The notes under the pieces: model-generated
The model's input: only the letters and a program-made list of their open reading frames with translations
What the model was told of the DNA's origin: nothing
Database searches by the model: none
From: Pestalotiopsis fici W106-1
Taxonomy: Eukaryota; Ascomycota; Sordariomycetes; Amphisphaeriales; Sporocadaceae
Assembly (NCBI RefSeq): GCF_000516985.1
Contig: NW_006917091.1
Location: 3,493,022-3,557,021 of the forward strand
DNA length: 64,000 nucleotides
Direction: 5' to 3'
Shown here: one piece after another, positions 1 to 10,125 of the stretch
How the letters are laid out: each line of letters begins with the position of its first letter
Numbering within the stretch: the first letter of the stretch is position 1
Position numbers and translations under genes: made by a program

Positions 1-561
1 CCAGGGGAAGTTGGAACATATCTGCCCAAAGACCAACCCCCAGCACCGGATCCCTCCTTGCTGCAGGTTTCAAGGACCTGGGTGTGCCACAACGCCTCAA
101 GTTGAACCTCGCCGTCCTCGATCTCTGGAGACATTTGCTTTCCTGCCTTCACAATTGCAATTGTTCCTACCAGAGAGCACCAACGCCGGGCCAACTTGCT
201 CGACCTGCCTCTGGTTGTTTGTGTTGCTGCCCGCCTTACTCGATAATTCTGTGATTCATTCCATTGGCGCAGCAACCCGTGGTCAGGTTACCATTTCGAT
301 TTTCTTGATTTCACTACTTTCTCTTTTTTTGCTTCTGTCGATCGAGCCACCGCCGCCAGAAGCAAACCCCGCGTTAATAAAGCGCATTTGAACAAAGACC
401 CCCCGAGCAACACGTCAACCAGCTACAGCTTTGCCTGCCGCCACCGACAACGACATCTGATGCACGACCCCGCTGAAGGAATTGGTATACGTCTTTAGCG
501 AGATCCAGGGACAGCAACAAGAAGCTCACCATTTTCCACCGGCGGCCCGCAATTTCTCAAC
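1..561. other. 5' flank and leader of the first gene
   Basis: No coding region is supported here. It is the promoter and probably a long 5' leader of the gene that starts at 562. An open frame in the first 390 bases has no ATG at its start, low-complexity composition and a Ser/Leu-rich translation, so I do not call it. Confidence 0.5.
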
Positions 562-3500
562 ATGGAGGCAGAGACGCCCAACGAGGGCGGTCGGCGCCGT
601 GACCGACTGATGGGCAAGATGTTTGGCAAACAGAGAACCGCAGAGAAAGAGCGCGAGCGCCAGTACAAGACGGAACAGAGCGCCAACGACCTCTCTGCCT
701 TTCTGGGCAATTCCGACCGGCTGCAGGTTACTCACCCGCCCCCTCCTCCGCCCGTTCATGGCCACCGTGATTTCGAGGCAAGACAGCCCCAACTGGCCCT
801 GGACACCAGCCGGGCCATGCGCTACCCTGGTGCTCTGGACGTTGGTAACGACGGACAGCAGCTGGCTTATCGTTCTAGATCCCACAGTCCGCCCAGAAAC
901 CGAAAGAACAAAGGTCTGGTGGTACGCTTTGCCGACAGCTACCCCGAGGTCATAGGTGAAGGCGGTGACGAGTGTGAGACCATTGTGGCAGAAATCGGAA
1001 GGAGAAAGAGGTCCAAGTCTGCTCCGCTCACAGCACCATCGCAATCTTCCTTGAAGAGCTATGAGCATTCCCGGCAAGGAAGCGACACGCGAGCCGTCTC
1101 GCCCAGGAAGGAGCCCAATGACTTTGTGCCTGGCCCCATGAAGCGGACACAGACCGGATTCTCTACGATTGGCGATGAGCCCAAGCAGGATTCTTTGGCG
1201 CCGAATCTCCAGGCCTCTCCCCAGCCGAGGACTTTGCCTGCCGGAGAGGTCACCAGATCTCGGTTCTTGGAGACGTCTGACCGCAAAGATGAAGCTAGGA
1301 GGTCATTCATTGAGATACACCAATATGAGCAGAGACAAGCCGAAGGTATGGCCTTTGCCCAGGCAAGATCTGCCAGCACGGATTCTCATCAGGGATGGGA
1401 CGAGGGCGAGTCATCTCCCGAACCGGTTCGTACAACACAACCAAGGCCTCCCAGGGACCTGCCTACTATTCCAATAATGCCTGAAGCCCCCCAACTTCCT
1501 CCTGCCTTTACTGGATCCTCCGAGCGCGAGTCTTCACCATCACCCTTCCGAGCGCAGTCTACAAGAAAGCCGCAATATCAGCCAATGCGCCACGAAGATC
1601 GCCCGCCCATGCGAGCTCTATCCACAAGAACACATATTCCACCACTAATGGAAGATCACACACAGCCTCAGCAACCACCAATGGCGCCGCCGCCGCGAAA
1701 TCCTACCCGGAGGTCTCCTTTGCCACCTGTCTCGCCGTCCAAGAATCCCAGTCCTTCTTCTCTTGAATATCCGCGCAAATCCCCTTTGCCACCAATTTCC
1801 ACAGATGTAGAGACGCCACCAGCCTTTGCAAACGAAGTACCATCTGCACGGGCGTCGGAGATTGACGAGTTGCGCCTGGGCTCAAAAATTGATTCTGACA
1901 GCCCTTCGTCGACCTATTCAGGATCAATCTATTCTACTTCGGACATGTCACATAAAGCCACACCTATCACGCAGAATCCACGTGACAGAGGTTGGAGTGC
2001 ATCCGCAGATAAGGCCCCGAGAAAGCTTTCGTCACAGCCTCCAGAGAATGAGGGAGCGTATGATGAGTTTATTGCACGAACGAAACACCTCTATGAGCTC
2101 TTCCGACTCCATGCCGAGCAATTCAAATCACTGGGTAGTTCCAAACCCGACGACATGTGCCGCGCAGCACTTTGGTGGTTTCTCAAAGGCCGCATAGCAC
2201 TAGAGACAGCCATGAGAAGTAGAGGCCAAGAAGCGGATGAGACTAAAAGTCTCATGAACAGATATCAGGCATACACTGATTTGACAAAGAGCTACTGGCT
2301 TACAGAAGTGGCGCTTCCAGAAATCGCCGACGGCAAGTTCAGTACGACCGAGGGCGAAATTGCTGAAGTCAGGCAAGTCCTCGCGACAAACCTCAAGAAG
2401 CTAGCAGGATCGATGAAGAGAAATGCTTTACTGCCACCTGAGGAGCCGTTCATGCCACAAATGATGGATAAATCAATCTGGATTGAGTACCCAGTCTTGA
2501 GCCAGGATATCATTTCCCTTTTGAACGGCAATTGGGGCTCACTGCTAGTGGCATCGCAACAATCGGCCAAGCAAGTTCCTTTGGTCGAGACACTCCCGCT
2601 GGGGGATTCGCCTACGCTCTTCAATTACGGACGGGTGAAGGCCGATGTCTACCTCATGGAACAGGGCTTGGAATCGATGCACACACATTTCTCCTGCATG
2701 CTCTCCATCAACCGGCAGCAGAAGGACTCGACACTCATGTTTACCGTGGCCAGCCAAAACGGCACTGTTACTCTGTGTATACAAGCAGACAAGAATGCCG
2801 GTCCTAGTTGGGACAATGTGAAATGGCGCACTGACAAGTGCTCGCTGGAGCTCAAGATGCCGCGTGGCTTCATGGTAGCTATTCAGTGTTCTCAAACAGA
2901 TTTCCGCATGCTCTGGAACATATTCGATTTCAACGCCAAGGTACAAAGTTATTTGTATCCACGAAAGGAGGAAGTTGTCGCTTTCCAATCCAAGCTGAGG
3001 GGTTTCCACTATTTCGATTCCGACCCTCAAGGACGCACCTTTCCCAAAGAGCCCGTAGGCCAGTGTGAAATTGGCCTGTATGAGAAGCTTCTCAAGGAAG
3101 GAAGCCCTACAGGCCCGAGAACTTTCCACAGAGGTTTCCGTCTTGCCATAGTGACCGGACCAAGAACAAGAACTCTGAGCGGTGTCACGCATCTCTATCC
3201 ACCCTCCATGCCTATTCAGTATGCCTATCTTCGAGGCGAACAACGCGAGCCAATGATACAATTGTCTTACAACGATGGCAAGGCCAAAGCTCGGATGGTG
3301 CTCATTTTCAATGATGATAAGGAGAGGGAGAAGTTCATATCGCTCCTCAAGGGCAGCTATGTTCACAGCGACGAGGAAGTAGTCACCGAAGTTCCAATCC
3401 AGGGGTTCAGCATGACAGAAGGACTCCAAGACACCAAAGCTAGTTTCCCGGCTCTGCAAAGGCTGCCCTGGCAACATGCCCGGATCATCAATGATCGATA

Positions 3501-4354
3501 TGCTGGTGATGTACCGCCTGTGGTACTAGCCGAAAAGCTGCGTCTTGAACTCAACTCGATTGACGCAAAGGGAGCATCAGTAGGTACAATTGTTGACAGA
3601 GTAAACATGGCGCCGGGAGAGTTCAAAATCAGGCTTGGCACCAAGGACATCCTCACGCTTCACGTTATACGGAACCCGCAGGTTGATTTGACCACATCCG
3701 TTTTGGACCGTCCAGGACTGACGGATGCCCCACGCGAGTTTGCTACCCTGCAGAGTACCGTGGCTCGATCTCCGACTGTCAGAACTTATAGATTCAACTC
3801 GTTCAAGGATCTGCACGCCTTCCAGAATGGTATGACTGGCTACACTGTGGTCTTTGATGGTGTGGCTTCATCGCTGAATATTACCCGTCGGCGCATGGTT
3901 GTGCCTGTGCACAAAAAGTGGGAATCGGGCACGGCACGAATTCAGGTAGCCCACCACGCACTAGACGGAACGGTTCAACTCCTGGCATTTTTCGAGGACT
4001 GGATCCATGGCCATTGTATGGGATTTGTGCTCAAGGGCACTGATGTGTACGAGGCGTCGGGTAAGATGGGTAAGGCAGCTATCAAGTTTGTGGAAGCCAA
4101 GTTCCCGCTACCAAAGGGCGGGGATGGAGGTGAGAAGCGAGACGAAGACCGTTTCCTTTGCCTCGACATGCCAGACTATGCGGGCGAGCACGACGATATC
4201 AGCATCGTGTTCGAGGACGAAGGCGGTAAGTTGCGATAAATATTCCGGCACAGTAATGAAACAAGGCACTAATAGTCGAACAGAGAGAGACAAGCTCTGC
4301 GCCGTCCTACCCGCACCGGTCAAGGGAGCAAGACTCAGCAAACTAGGCCGATGA
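562..4354 (+). CDS. Conserved ascomycete protein with proline-rich disordered N-terminus, 1244 aa
   Basis: I do not recognise a named family. The start is the ATG at 562; one intron lies at 4226-4283 (GTAAGT donor, CACTAAT branch, CAG acceptor). Reading through that intron gives a false stop at 4239, whereas splicing replaces the last residues with a basic tail ending ...SKLGR at 4354. Residues 1 to about 490 are rich in Pro, Ser, Arg and Gln, contain many SPxK/RSPLPP-type motifs and look disordered; an early conserved-looking patch (about 116-155) carries VVRFADSYPEVIGEGG followed by a basic stretch. Residues from about 498 to the end look globular, starting with a helical segment (DEFIARTKHLYELF). 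No signal peptide or membrane segment is visible. A role as a signalling or scaffold protein is possible but not shown by the sequence. Confidence 0.85.
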
Positions 4355-5911
4355 GTAGCTGTGGCTAAAAGCCAGGCTCACCTCCAAAACATGATTGACG
4401 AGAAAACAAACCCCCCCGCCACGAGTTCACCACTATGAAAAGTTGTTGCTAGTAGCAGATACCACAGTCGTCCTATCAGCCATTAAATCATAATGGTCAA
4501 AGAATGATTCAAAATAAGAGGGGCAGAATTCCCAATAGTACTAAACCATGTCGATAGAGAATGGTGCAAATAAGCGTGGGAAACTCCCCCAACAGTTAAT
4601 GCAAGATCATGTGGAGCAGTAGAGGGGATCATAGAAAGGACTCTTTTACATGCATCATGAGAGATACCCCTTGTGGTTTGTAGGAGAAGAGAAAATAATG
4701 CCCCTGACAAGGCAGGCACATATGTAACTAGGTACTTGGCAGTAGACCAACAGAAAAAAATTAAAGACTTGTTGTCTAGTCAATATGGTTCCAATTAGAA
4801 ATTGGTTTCGGGAAAATAAGAAACTGTGACGGGTAGGTGGCTACAATGTCATGAAACTTACGGATCCGACCGACGGACCGCCGCCGCCGCCGCCACCATC
4901 GTGCAACGGTGAAAGGAACGAGGACCATTCGGACTGAAAGAGACAGGCCATCTAGATACATAGCTAATAAATGTACATGGTAGTAGGTTGCTTGGGCAGC
5001 ACCATCATCCACTTACTACATAGTGCACGTACCTACATTAGGTAGGTTATGGACTCAAGGCAGTTGTTTGATAGGCTGGGTGTCGATGGCCCCACCACCA
5101 TAGTGAACCGGGATTCCCTACGAAGTTGGGTGTATGTATACGCTTCACTTTTTGGGCGCGGATTGGCAGATGGCAGTTTATGCGAGCGGTCAAGTTTTTT
5201 TTGTCAAAACAAACACGGACACGGGGTCGTCCATTTAAGAGTAAAGAGCCGCAATCCTCTAAATCTGCACTGCCATGCTTCCCCAGATCCATCATCTATC
5301 TACTCGCGGAGAATACTTGTACAAGCATCGAGTACCTAGGTTACCTGCGTGGACATTACCTTGAAGGTCACTCTCCCAAAACTCTAACTCGGTCAGGGAC
5401 CACTATCCGATGAACAAGCTTTTATACCTCTCTGGCACCGCTACAAGAATCAACACCTAATATGACACATTCCCTTCTCCGACGACGCCAGCAGCCCAGA
5501 GAATCAGGTATAAGAAACTCCCCGGATTCCCGTCTGCTCGAGACTGGCCCAACTTTTGACTCTTCTTCCTCCACTTCACTTTCCAACCAAAGCAAAGCGC
5601 ACAGAATTAGTTTCGTGGCATATCGCGCCCATAATATTCTTCGCTTCTCATCTTCACTATCTTCAAAGCAGTGGCTATTCAAGCACGAGTCTTCTCTCAT
5701 ATCGTTTCGAGTCAGATCCTCCTGCCCGCCTCCCGCAAGACTGTACAACCCTTCGTCACAGCAGGGCCACAACCGTCTCAAAAGATTAAGGATAAACAAC
5801 AGACGCAGCGACTTGAAAATTCCCGTGAGTAACTACTGATGCATTTCTTCTCAACCCCACTCTGTGCTTGTTAGATCCAAGATTTTAACAAGTCAAAGAC
5901 CGATTTCCACA
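4355..5911. other. Intergenic region and leader of the 375-aa gene
   Basis: About 1.5 kb without a convincing gene. It contains a (CCG)n tract at 4878-4896, short TAGGTA-type motifs near 5030-5045, and an ATG-started open frame (5462-5839) that can be spliced at 5825-5874 (GTGAGT...TTAG) into a second frame running to 6051. The splice is probably a leader intron of the downstream gene; see findings. Confidence 0.5.
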
Positions 5912-7039
5912 ATGCCTACTTTCGTGACATTTTTCGTGGACGGGAAGGTCGTCGGCAGCGAGTCATCGCCAACTCGCAGCGACACCAGCTCTCCCAGAAA
6001 CTTACAAACGAGCTCCGAGATGCAACGAAAGGAGAAGGCTTCAGACCGTAAAGTGGTCCAAAAGTGGCAACGCCAGCAACAAAAGGCAAGTCTCCGCCAG
6101 ATGCCACTGGACATGAGGGATGCAAATCCATTTTGCGGAGGCCCAAAGATGGATGATCTCGTCAAGAAGATCACCAAGTCCTTGGAGAAGCATCAGTACA
6201 AAATGGAGCAGGAGATTGACAACATTGTGGACACTCCTTATCACAATCAGCAAACTCGACTGATGAGCCTCGTCGAGCCTCCCCAAAACTGCTGCCCCCA
6301 CTCCTTCAATGGTTGGAACTGCCGCTTCCACCCCCGCGCGCCTCCCGCCGAATACTGGAGTTGGAAGCTTGCTCGCACTCGGGAGGCTCTTGGGCGCGCT
6401 TACTTTGTGGATTTGTTTGTACACTGGAAGCGCTACCAGCAAGCCACTCGCACCCTCCACAAGCAGCGCCGCGAGGAACTCGGACTCACTGACTTGGCCC
6501 CCAACCTTGATTTCCCCCATTGCCCCATCACCACCCGCAACGAGAAGAAGCAGCTCCTCGGCAAGCTCTGCTTGTCCCACAAGCTGCACTTCAACGGCCG
6601 ACGCAGCGGCGGTCTCGGCACAAGCGTCGACACCTGCTACCTCTGCCGGTACGACGCCGTGGACGCCGTATACACCACGGCCTGCCGCCTCGCCTACGCA
6701 AAGTACTGCGAGGCCCTGGCCACGGCCACGGACAGGATCCACCGGGCCATGGGCCGGGTATGGTTCGCCTACGCCATGCCGGACCCCAACCCCACCGTCC
6801 GCGAGGACACCAGCGGCCGCCGCGTCCTCCACGTTACGCACTGGTCAGAGTACCAGGCGGGACAGTTTGAGGGTGGCAGTGTTCCCTTTTCGTGGGAGGC
6901 GCGCGCGGCTTCCAAAAGGAAGTGCGAGGTCTGGCGCCGCATGAGCGGCAAGAAAGGGGACGGGGATGGGTACGTGGCCGTCAAGCCCGGCCAAAACGAG
7001 TCCATAGAGACATGGCTCGACAACATCATGGAGGAGTAG
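5912..7039 (+). CDS. Uncharacterised Cys/His-containing protein, 375 aa
   Basis: I do not recognise this protein. The start chosen is the ATG at 5912, which has a CACAATGCC context; the frame is open further upstream but only with non-ATG codons. It is a single exon. The N-terminal 60 residues are Ser/Thr-rich, then comes a basic helical stretch (KVVQKWQRQQQK). The central part has clustered Cys and His: a NCCPH motif, then CRFHP, then a CYLC pair about 110 residues later. These could bind a metal, but the spacing matches no zinc-finger class I know. The middle is rich in Trp, Arg and Tyr and looks folded. There is no signal peptide or membrane segment. Codon use is strongly GC-ending in the second half. 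The function is unknown. Confidence 0.7.
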   Translation: MPTFVTFFVDGKVVGSESSPTRSDTSSPRNLQTSSEMQRKEKASDRKVVQKWQRQQQKASLRQMPLDMRDANPFCGGPKMDDLVKKITKSLEKHQYKMEQEIDNIVDTPYHNQQTRLMSLVEPPQNCCPHSFNGWNCRFHPRAPPAEYWSWKLARTREALGRAYFVDLFVHWKRYQQATRTLHKQRREELGLTDLAPNLDFPHCPITTRNEKKQLLGKLCLSHKLHFNGRRSGGLGTSVDTCYLCRYDAVDAVYTTACRLAYAKYCEALATATDRIHRAMGRVWFAYAMPDPNPTVREDTSGRRVLHVTHWSEYQAGQFEGGSVPFSWEARAASKRKCEVWRRMSGKKGDGDGYVAVKPGQNESIETWLDNIMEE

Positions 7040-9696
7040 AAGTTTGGGTTTCGGTTTCGGGAGGAATTTTTGCCAGGTTTTCTTTCTCTTTTTTGGTTTT
7101 TTGTTTTCCTTCCTATTTACGGGACACGACCTCGACGATTGAGAGATTACGATTCATGTTATGGGCAACGATTATGATCATGGCGGCAACAGCAATGTTT
7201 TGATTGGGAGTCGGATGGAAGTTCATGTTCGCGTTGACGAGGAAATGCATGGGAAGAAATGGTCATGTTTTTACGATGAGAAAAAGAGAATCTTGCATCT
7301 GATGGGAGTTTGATACCCGCATAAAGGAGCATACTTGGTTTGGGCATAGGAATGCATGGAGCATTAGATGGATACCCGATATCGACAAAAAAGCACGAGA
7401 TGGACTGGTTCAAGTCCTATTGTTTTACGAGTTTTATTGCATGGAGTTCAATTGAAGCACGAATAATATATATATCATCATTACGAGTATTACTTTTGAT
7501 CATGTGATACAACACCAGATTTTCGGTTATATCAATCAATGCCTGCTTCGAAACAAGATAGCAGTGGTGACATGGACACTCTGCCTAGATATATTCTCTT
7601 AGATCATGCCAAAACTGATCCTGGGTCTTCAAGCAGGTATTTCTATTCATTTATATATCGACAGAGGGAGCCAGTGGATTTCTCATGAAATACATTGTAG
7701 TTCTCGATCCCGGCCCCAAAGCTCATCCCAACGCAGTCTTAAGATCAACTGGATACCACGGTTTACCTTTCCCTTTCTCCTTCAACTTCCGATTTCAGAT
7801 AACGGGCGGTGAACTTGGCTCTCAGCATGTAACGTTCGCCGTCCGGATTATCTACCAGCTGAACATTAATCAGTCTGAGATTCCAGATCTGATTGTGAAT
7901 CTGGGGTTCATTGGCCACCTACCTATCAAGAAATTCTATCATGTCCTTTCCAAGACGAACAAGGAGTACAGGCTGTTCGTGGATTACGATAGACCATGGA
8001 TAGCCGTTTTATATACATGCCGCCCAAGAGAACGGCACCATCTACTATAGGCACAAGCGTACCATGCAGGACAGATCAGCGGCAAGGAGGAAAATAAAGA
8101 CCGTATAACGTATAAAATATACCATGAGCACGAGAATTATGGTATGGAGAGGCTGAGCAGCCGACAACATCTTTAGCCTTCTGCTAGCACACATATGACT
8201 ATTACATGGAGGTACCTCTCAAAGTAGGAAACTGCTCAGTTGATTGAAGCCACCGAGTGGCTGAAACTTGACCAACCCACGCCACGGGTCAAAATGCATA
8301 TGATACTCCCAAAACATCTCGCGGGCATTTCCTCCAATTGTTCTGGTATTGAACCACGAGCCGTGGCCACTGTGTGCCATGGATATTTTCCAGATCCTAC
8401 CGGCTGCTAATAACAGATCAATCGCATAACTGCACTCGGAAAACAAATACTCGGCCATCGTGGTTCAGGTGAAAGTCCTGCGGCCAGCCGCTGCCGTGTA
8501 GTCTCCCGTTGCCGGCAGACAGACAGCGCTTTTGACGACAATGTAGTCGCCGAACCGGTGAGCCGTTGTGCGAATTCAGCCTGAACGTTTTCGCTTCTCG
8601 CCGGGAGAGATTTTTCTGTGCCTTGCGCGGTCCCATTGTACGTGTATTCTCTCTGAGAAGTCATTGAGTTTTTTTTTTNTTTTTTTTTTTTTTGGAATTG
8701 TCGCCATTTCTCCTTCTTCCCTGTCTTTATTATAGCCCTTGTATGCTTTCAAACTGCTAACAACCCGCAGTGAAGTCCTCCCTTCTTATGGTACATCTAT
8801 ACCTCTCTATTTTCGTTTCTCCCTCTACTTTGGCTCAATTAAAACAATCAACAAATTCTCTATTGCAGAATCTCCGCCGCATAGTCACATCCAATATTCA
8901 TGCTCACACCACATGTGCGGATTCATGTTCGGACCACCATATTTGTACTATGTGAGTGCTTGGGATGGGTGGCGCGTCAAACATATCCAATTGCCCATCA
9001 CCTTTGGGCAGCAGGCTAATGTAGAAGAAGGGGGGAGGACGGCGTGTAGGCTCTAGAAAATGAGATCGCTAATGAAAATAGATAATCCTCGACATTTTTA
9101 GAGTTCGATTGATTTCCCCCCAAGGCCCCGGTCCACTAATATATAAAATTGTGCCGAGTAGATCAAGCTTCAGGATCCGGCGTATATACACGGTCAAGGT
9201 CCCTCCATTAGGGATGCGGAATTTGCGGAATTTCTTCTCTTTCCCCGCCACTGCTCTAAGTGGGTTGGGCGAATAAACTTAATAGTCTGACGCCTTAAAA
9301 TTCTGTGTTTGGCGAGACTGTTACTACTGGGCAAAGGCGCATCATCGATTTATCAAGCCCTTCCTTCTTGGGCCGAATTTTCAGCATTTATAGGTAGTAA
9401 AGACTCCAGCAGATGGGTCGGCATAAATGATCAGTGACTATCCTTATTCCTGACGCGATCTTGAAACTGAGTATGTTTCAGCCTTCTATTCAGTCCGTCT
9501 TTTTATACTAGCACCGGTTAAGTAATGCCTGATGGATATCTTCAAAGATGGGCTTGAGATTGTTTGAATGCGTACCGCGCTTGACGGTGGGTCTAGATAT
9601 TGTTCATCTAGTGGAGCCATCTACAATCTTTTGATGTAGTTGTAATTAAACCGCTCAATATTCATCCAATCAGCAATCGGTTATTCGATCGCATCA
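7040..9696. other. Intergenic region, 2.65 kb
   Basis: No gene can be supported. Weak open frames exist: 7685-8050 plus strand, 121 codons from an ATG; and 8219-8458 minus strand, 79 codons. Neither shows a domain, signal peptide or good splice context. A long T tract with an ambiguous base sits at 8669-8693. Confidence 0.5.
8669..8693. repeat. T homopolymer containing an N
   Basis: A run of about 24 T is interrupted by one N at 8679. This is most likely an unresolved homopolymer length or a polishing artefact in the assembly. Confidence 0.9.
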
Positions 9697-9775
9697 TCCG
9701 ATATGGTGTAGTGGCTAACATATGACGCTCTCATCTTGATCCGTCATGCCCGGGGTTCGATTCCCCGTGTCGGAG
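9697..9775 (+). tRNA. tRNA-Glu(CTC) with a 7-nt intron
   Basis: A full cloverleaf can be drawn. The acceptor stem pairs TCCGATA with TGTCGGA (one G-T pair), followed by discriminator G at 9775. The D arm is GTGT/ACAT. The anticodon stem pairs TGACG (9723-9727) with CGTCA (9742-9746). The T arm is CGGGG-TTCGATT-CCCCG. The anticodon loop reads C-T-CTC-A, then seven extra bases (TCTTGAT, 9734-9740), then C. The extra bases lie directly 3' of position 37, the canonical place for a nuclear tRNA intron. Identity rests on the CTC anticodon and on a body like other fungal tRNA-Glu genes. CCA is not encoded, as expected for a eukaryote. Confidence 0.92.
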
Positions 9776-9791
9776 AATACATATGGACTCA

Positions 9792-9798
9792 TTTTTTT
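9792..9798 (+). terminator. RNA polymerase III terminator of the tRNA gene
   Basis: A run of seven T starts 17 bases after the mature 3' end of the tRNA. Runs of T on the coding strand end Pol III transcription. Confidence 0.75.
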
Positions 9799-10125
9799 GG
9801 CCTCGTCTCCAACTTGTCTTAGTTCGCTGACATTATCTGCACACTCGTGGGGTTTGCTACTGAAAATTTGGAAGTCTTTCAGATAGATGCCGGTTCTCGG
9901 AACAAAGTCGCTCGCTGTAGGAAAAGACGCATAATGAGGTTATTTTTTTTTTGTAATTCAAAATGCTCAATACGGTTGATATCATGTTACTCTTTGTCCA
10001 GTGAAGACAGGAAAAAATAAAGACATGCATGAAAAGCTGACGACGCCCGCCGTACTCCTTGCGTCCGTGAATCATGACTTATGCTCCAGATTGATCCGAC
10101 CCGTCACAATAATTCGTCTCCGACA
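9799..10125. other. Short intergenic spacer
   Basis: Holds the 3' side of the minus-strand regulator gene. A short T tract lies near 9942-9951. No gene is visible. Confidence 0.5.

Noticed and set aside
11..391. Open frame of 126 codons at the left edge
   Set aside because: No ATG at its start, no domain, and it lies in the probable leader of the next gene.
2545..3477. Minus-strand open frame of 310 codons within the first gene
   Set aside because: Antisense shadow of a well-supported CDS; no domain and no splice logic.
6041..6841. Minus-strand open frame of 266 codons opposite the 375-aa gene
   Set aside because: Val/Ala/Gly-rich translation typical of the reverse strand of GC-ending codons.
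7685..8050. ATG frame of 121 codons
   Set aside because: The translation has no recognisable motif, and the region lacks promoter or splice support. It could be reconsidered if transcripts exist.
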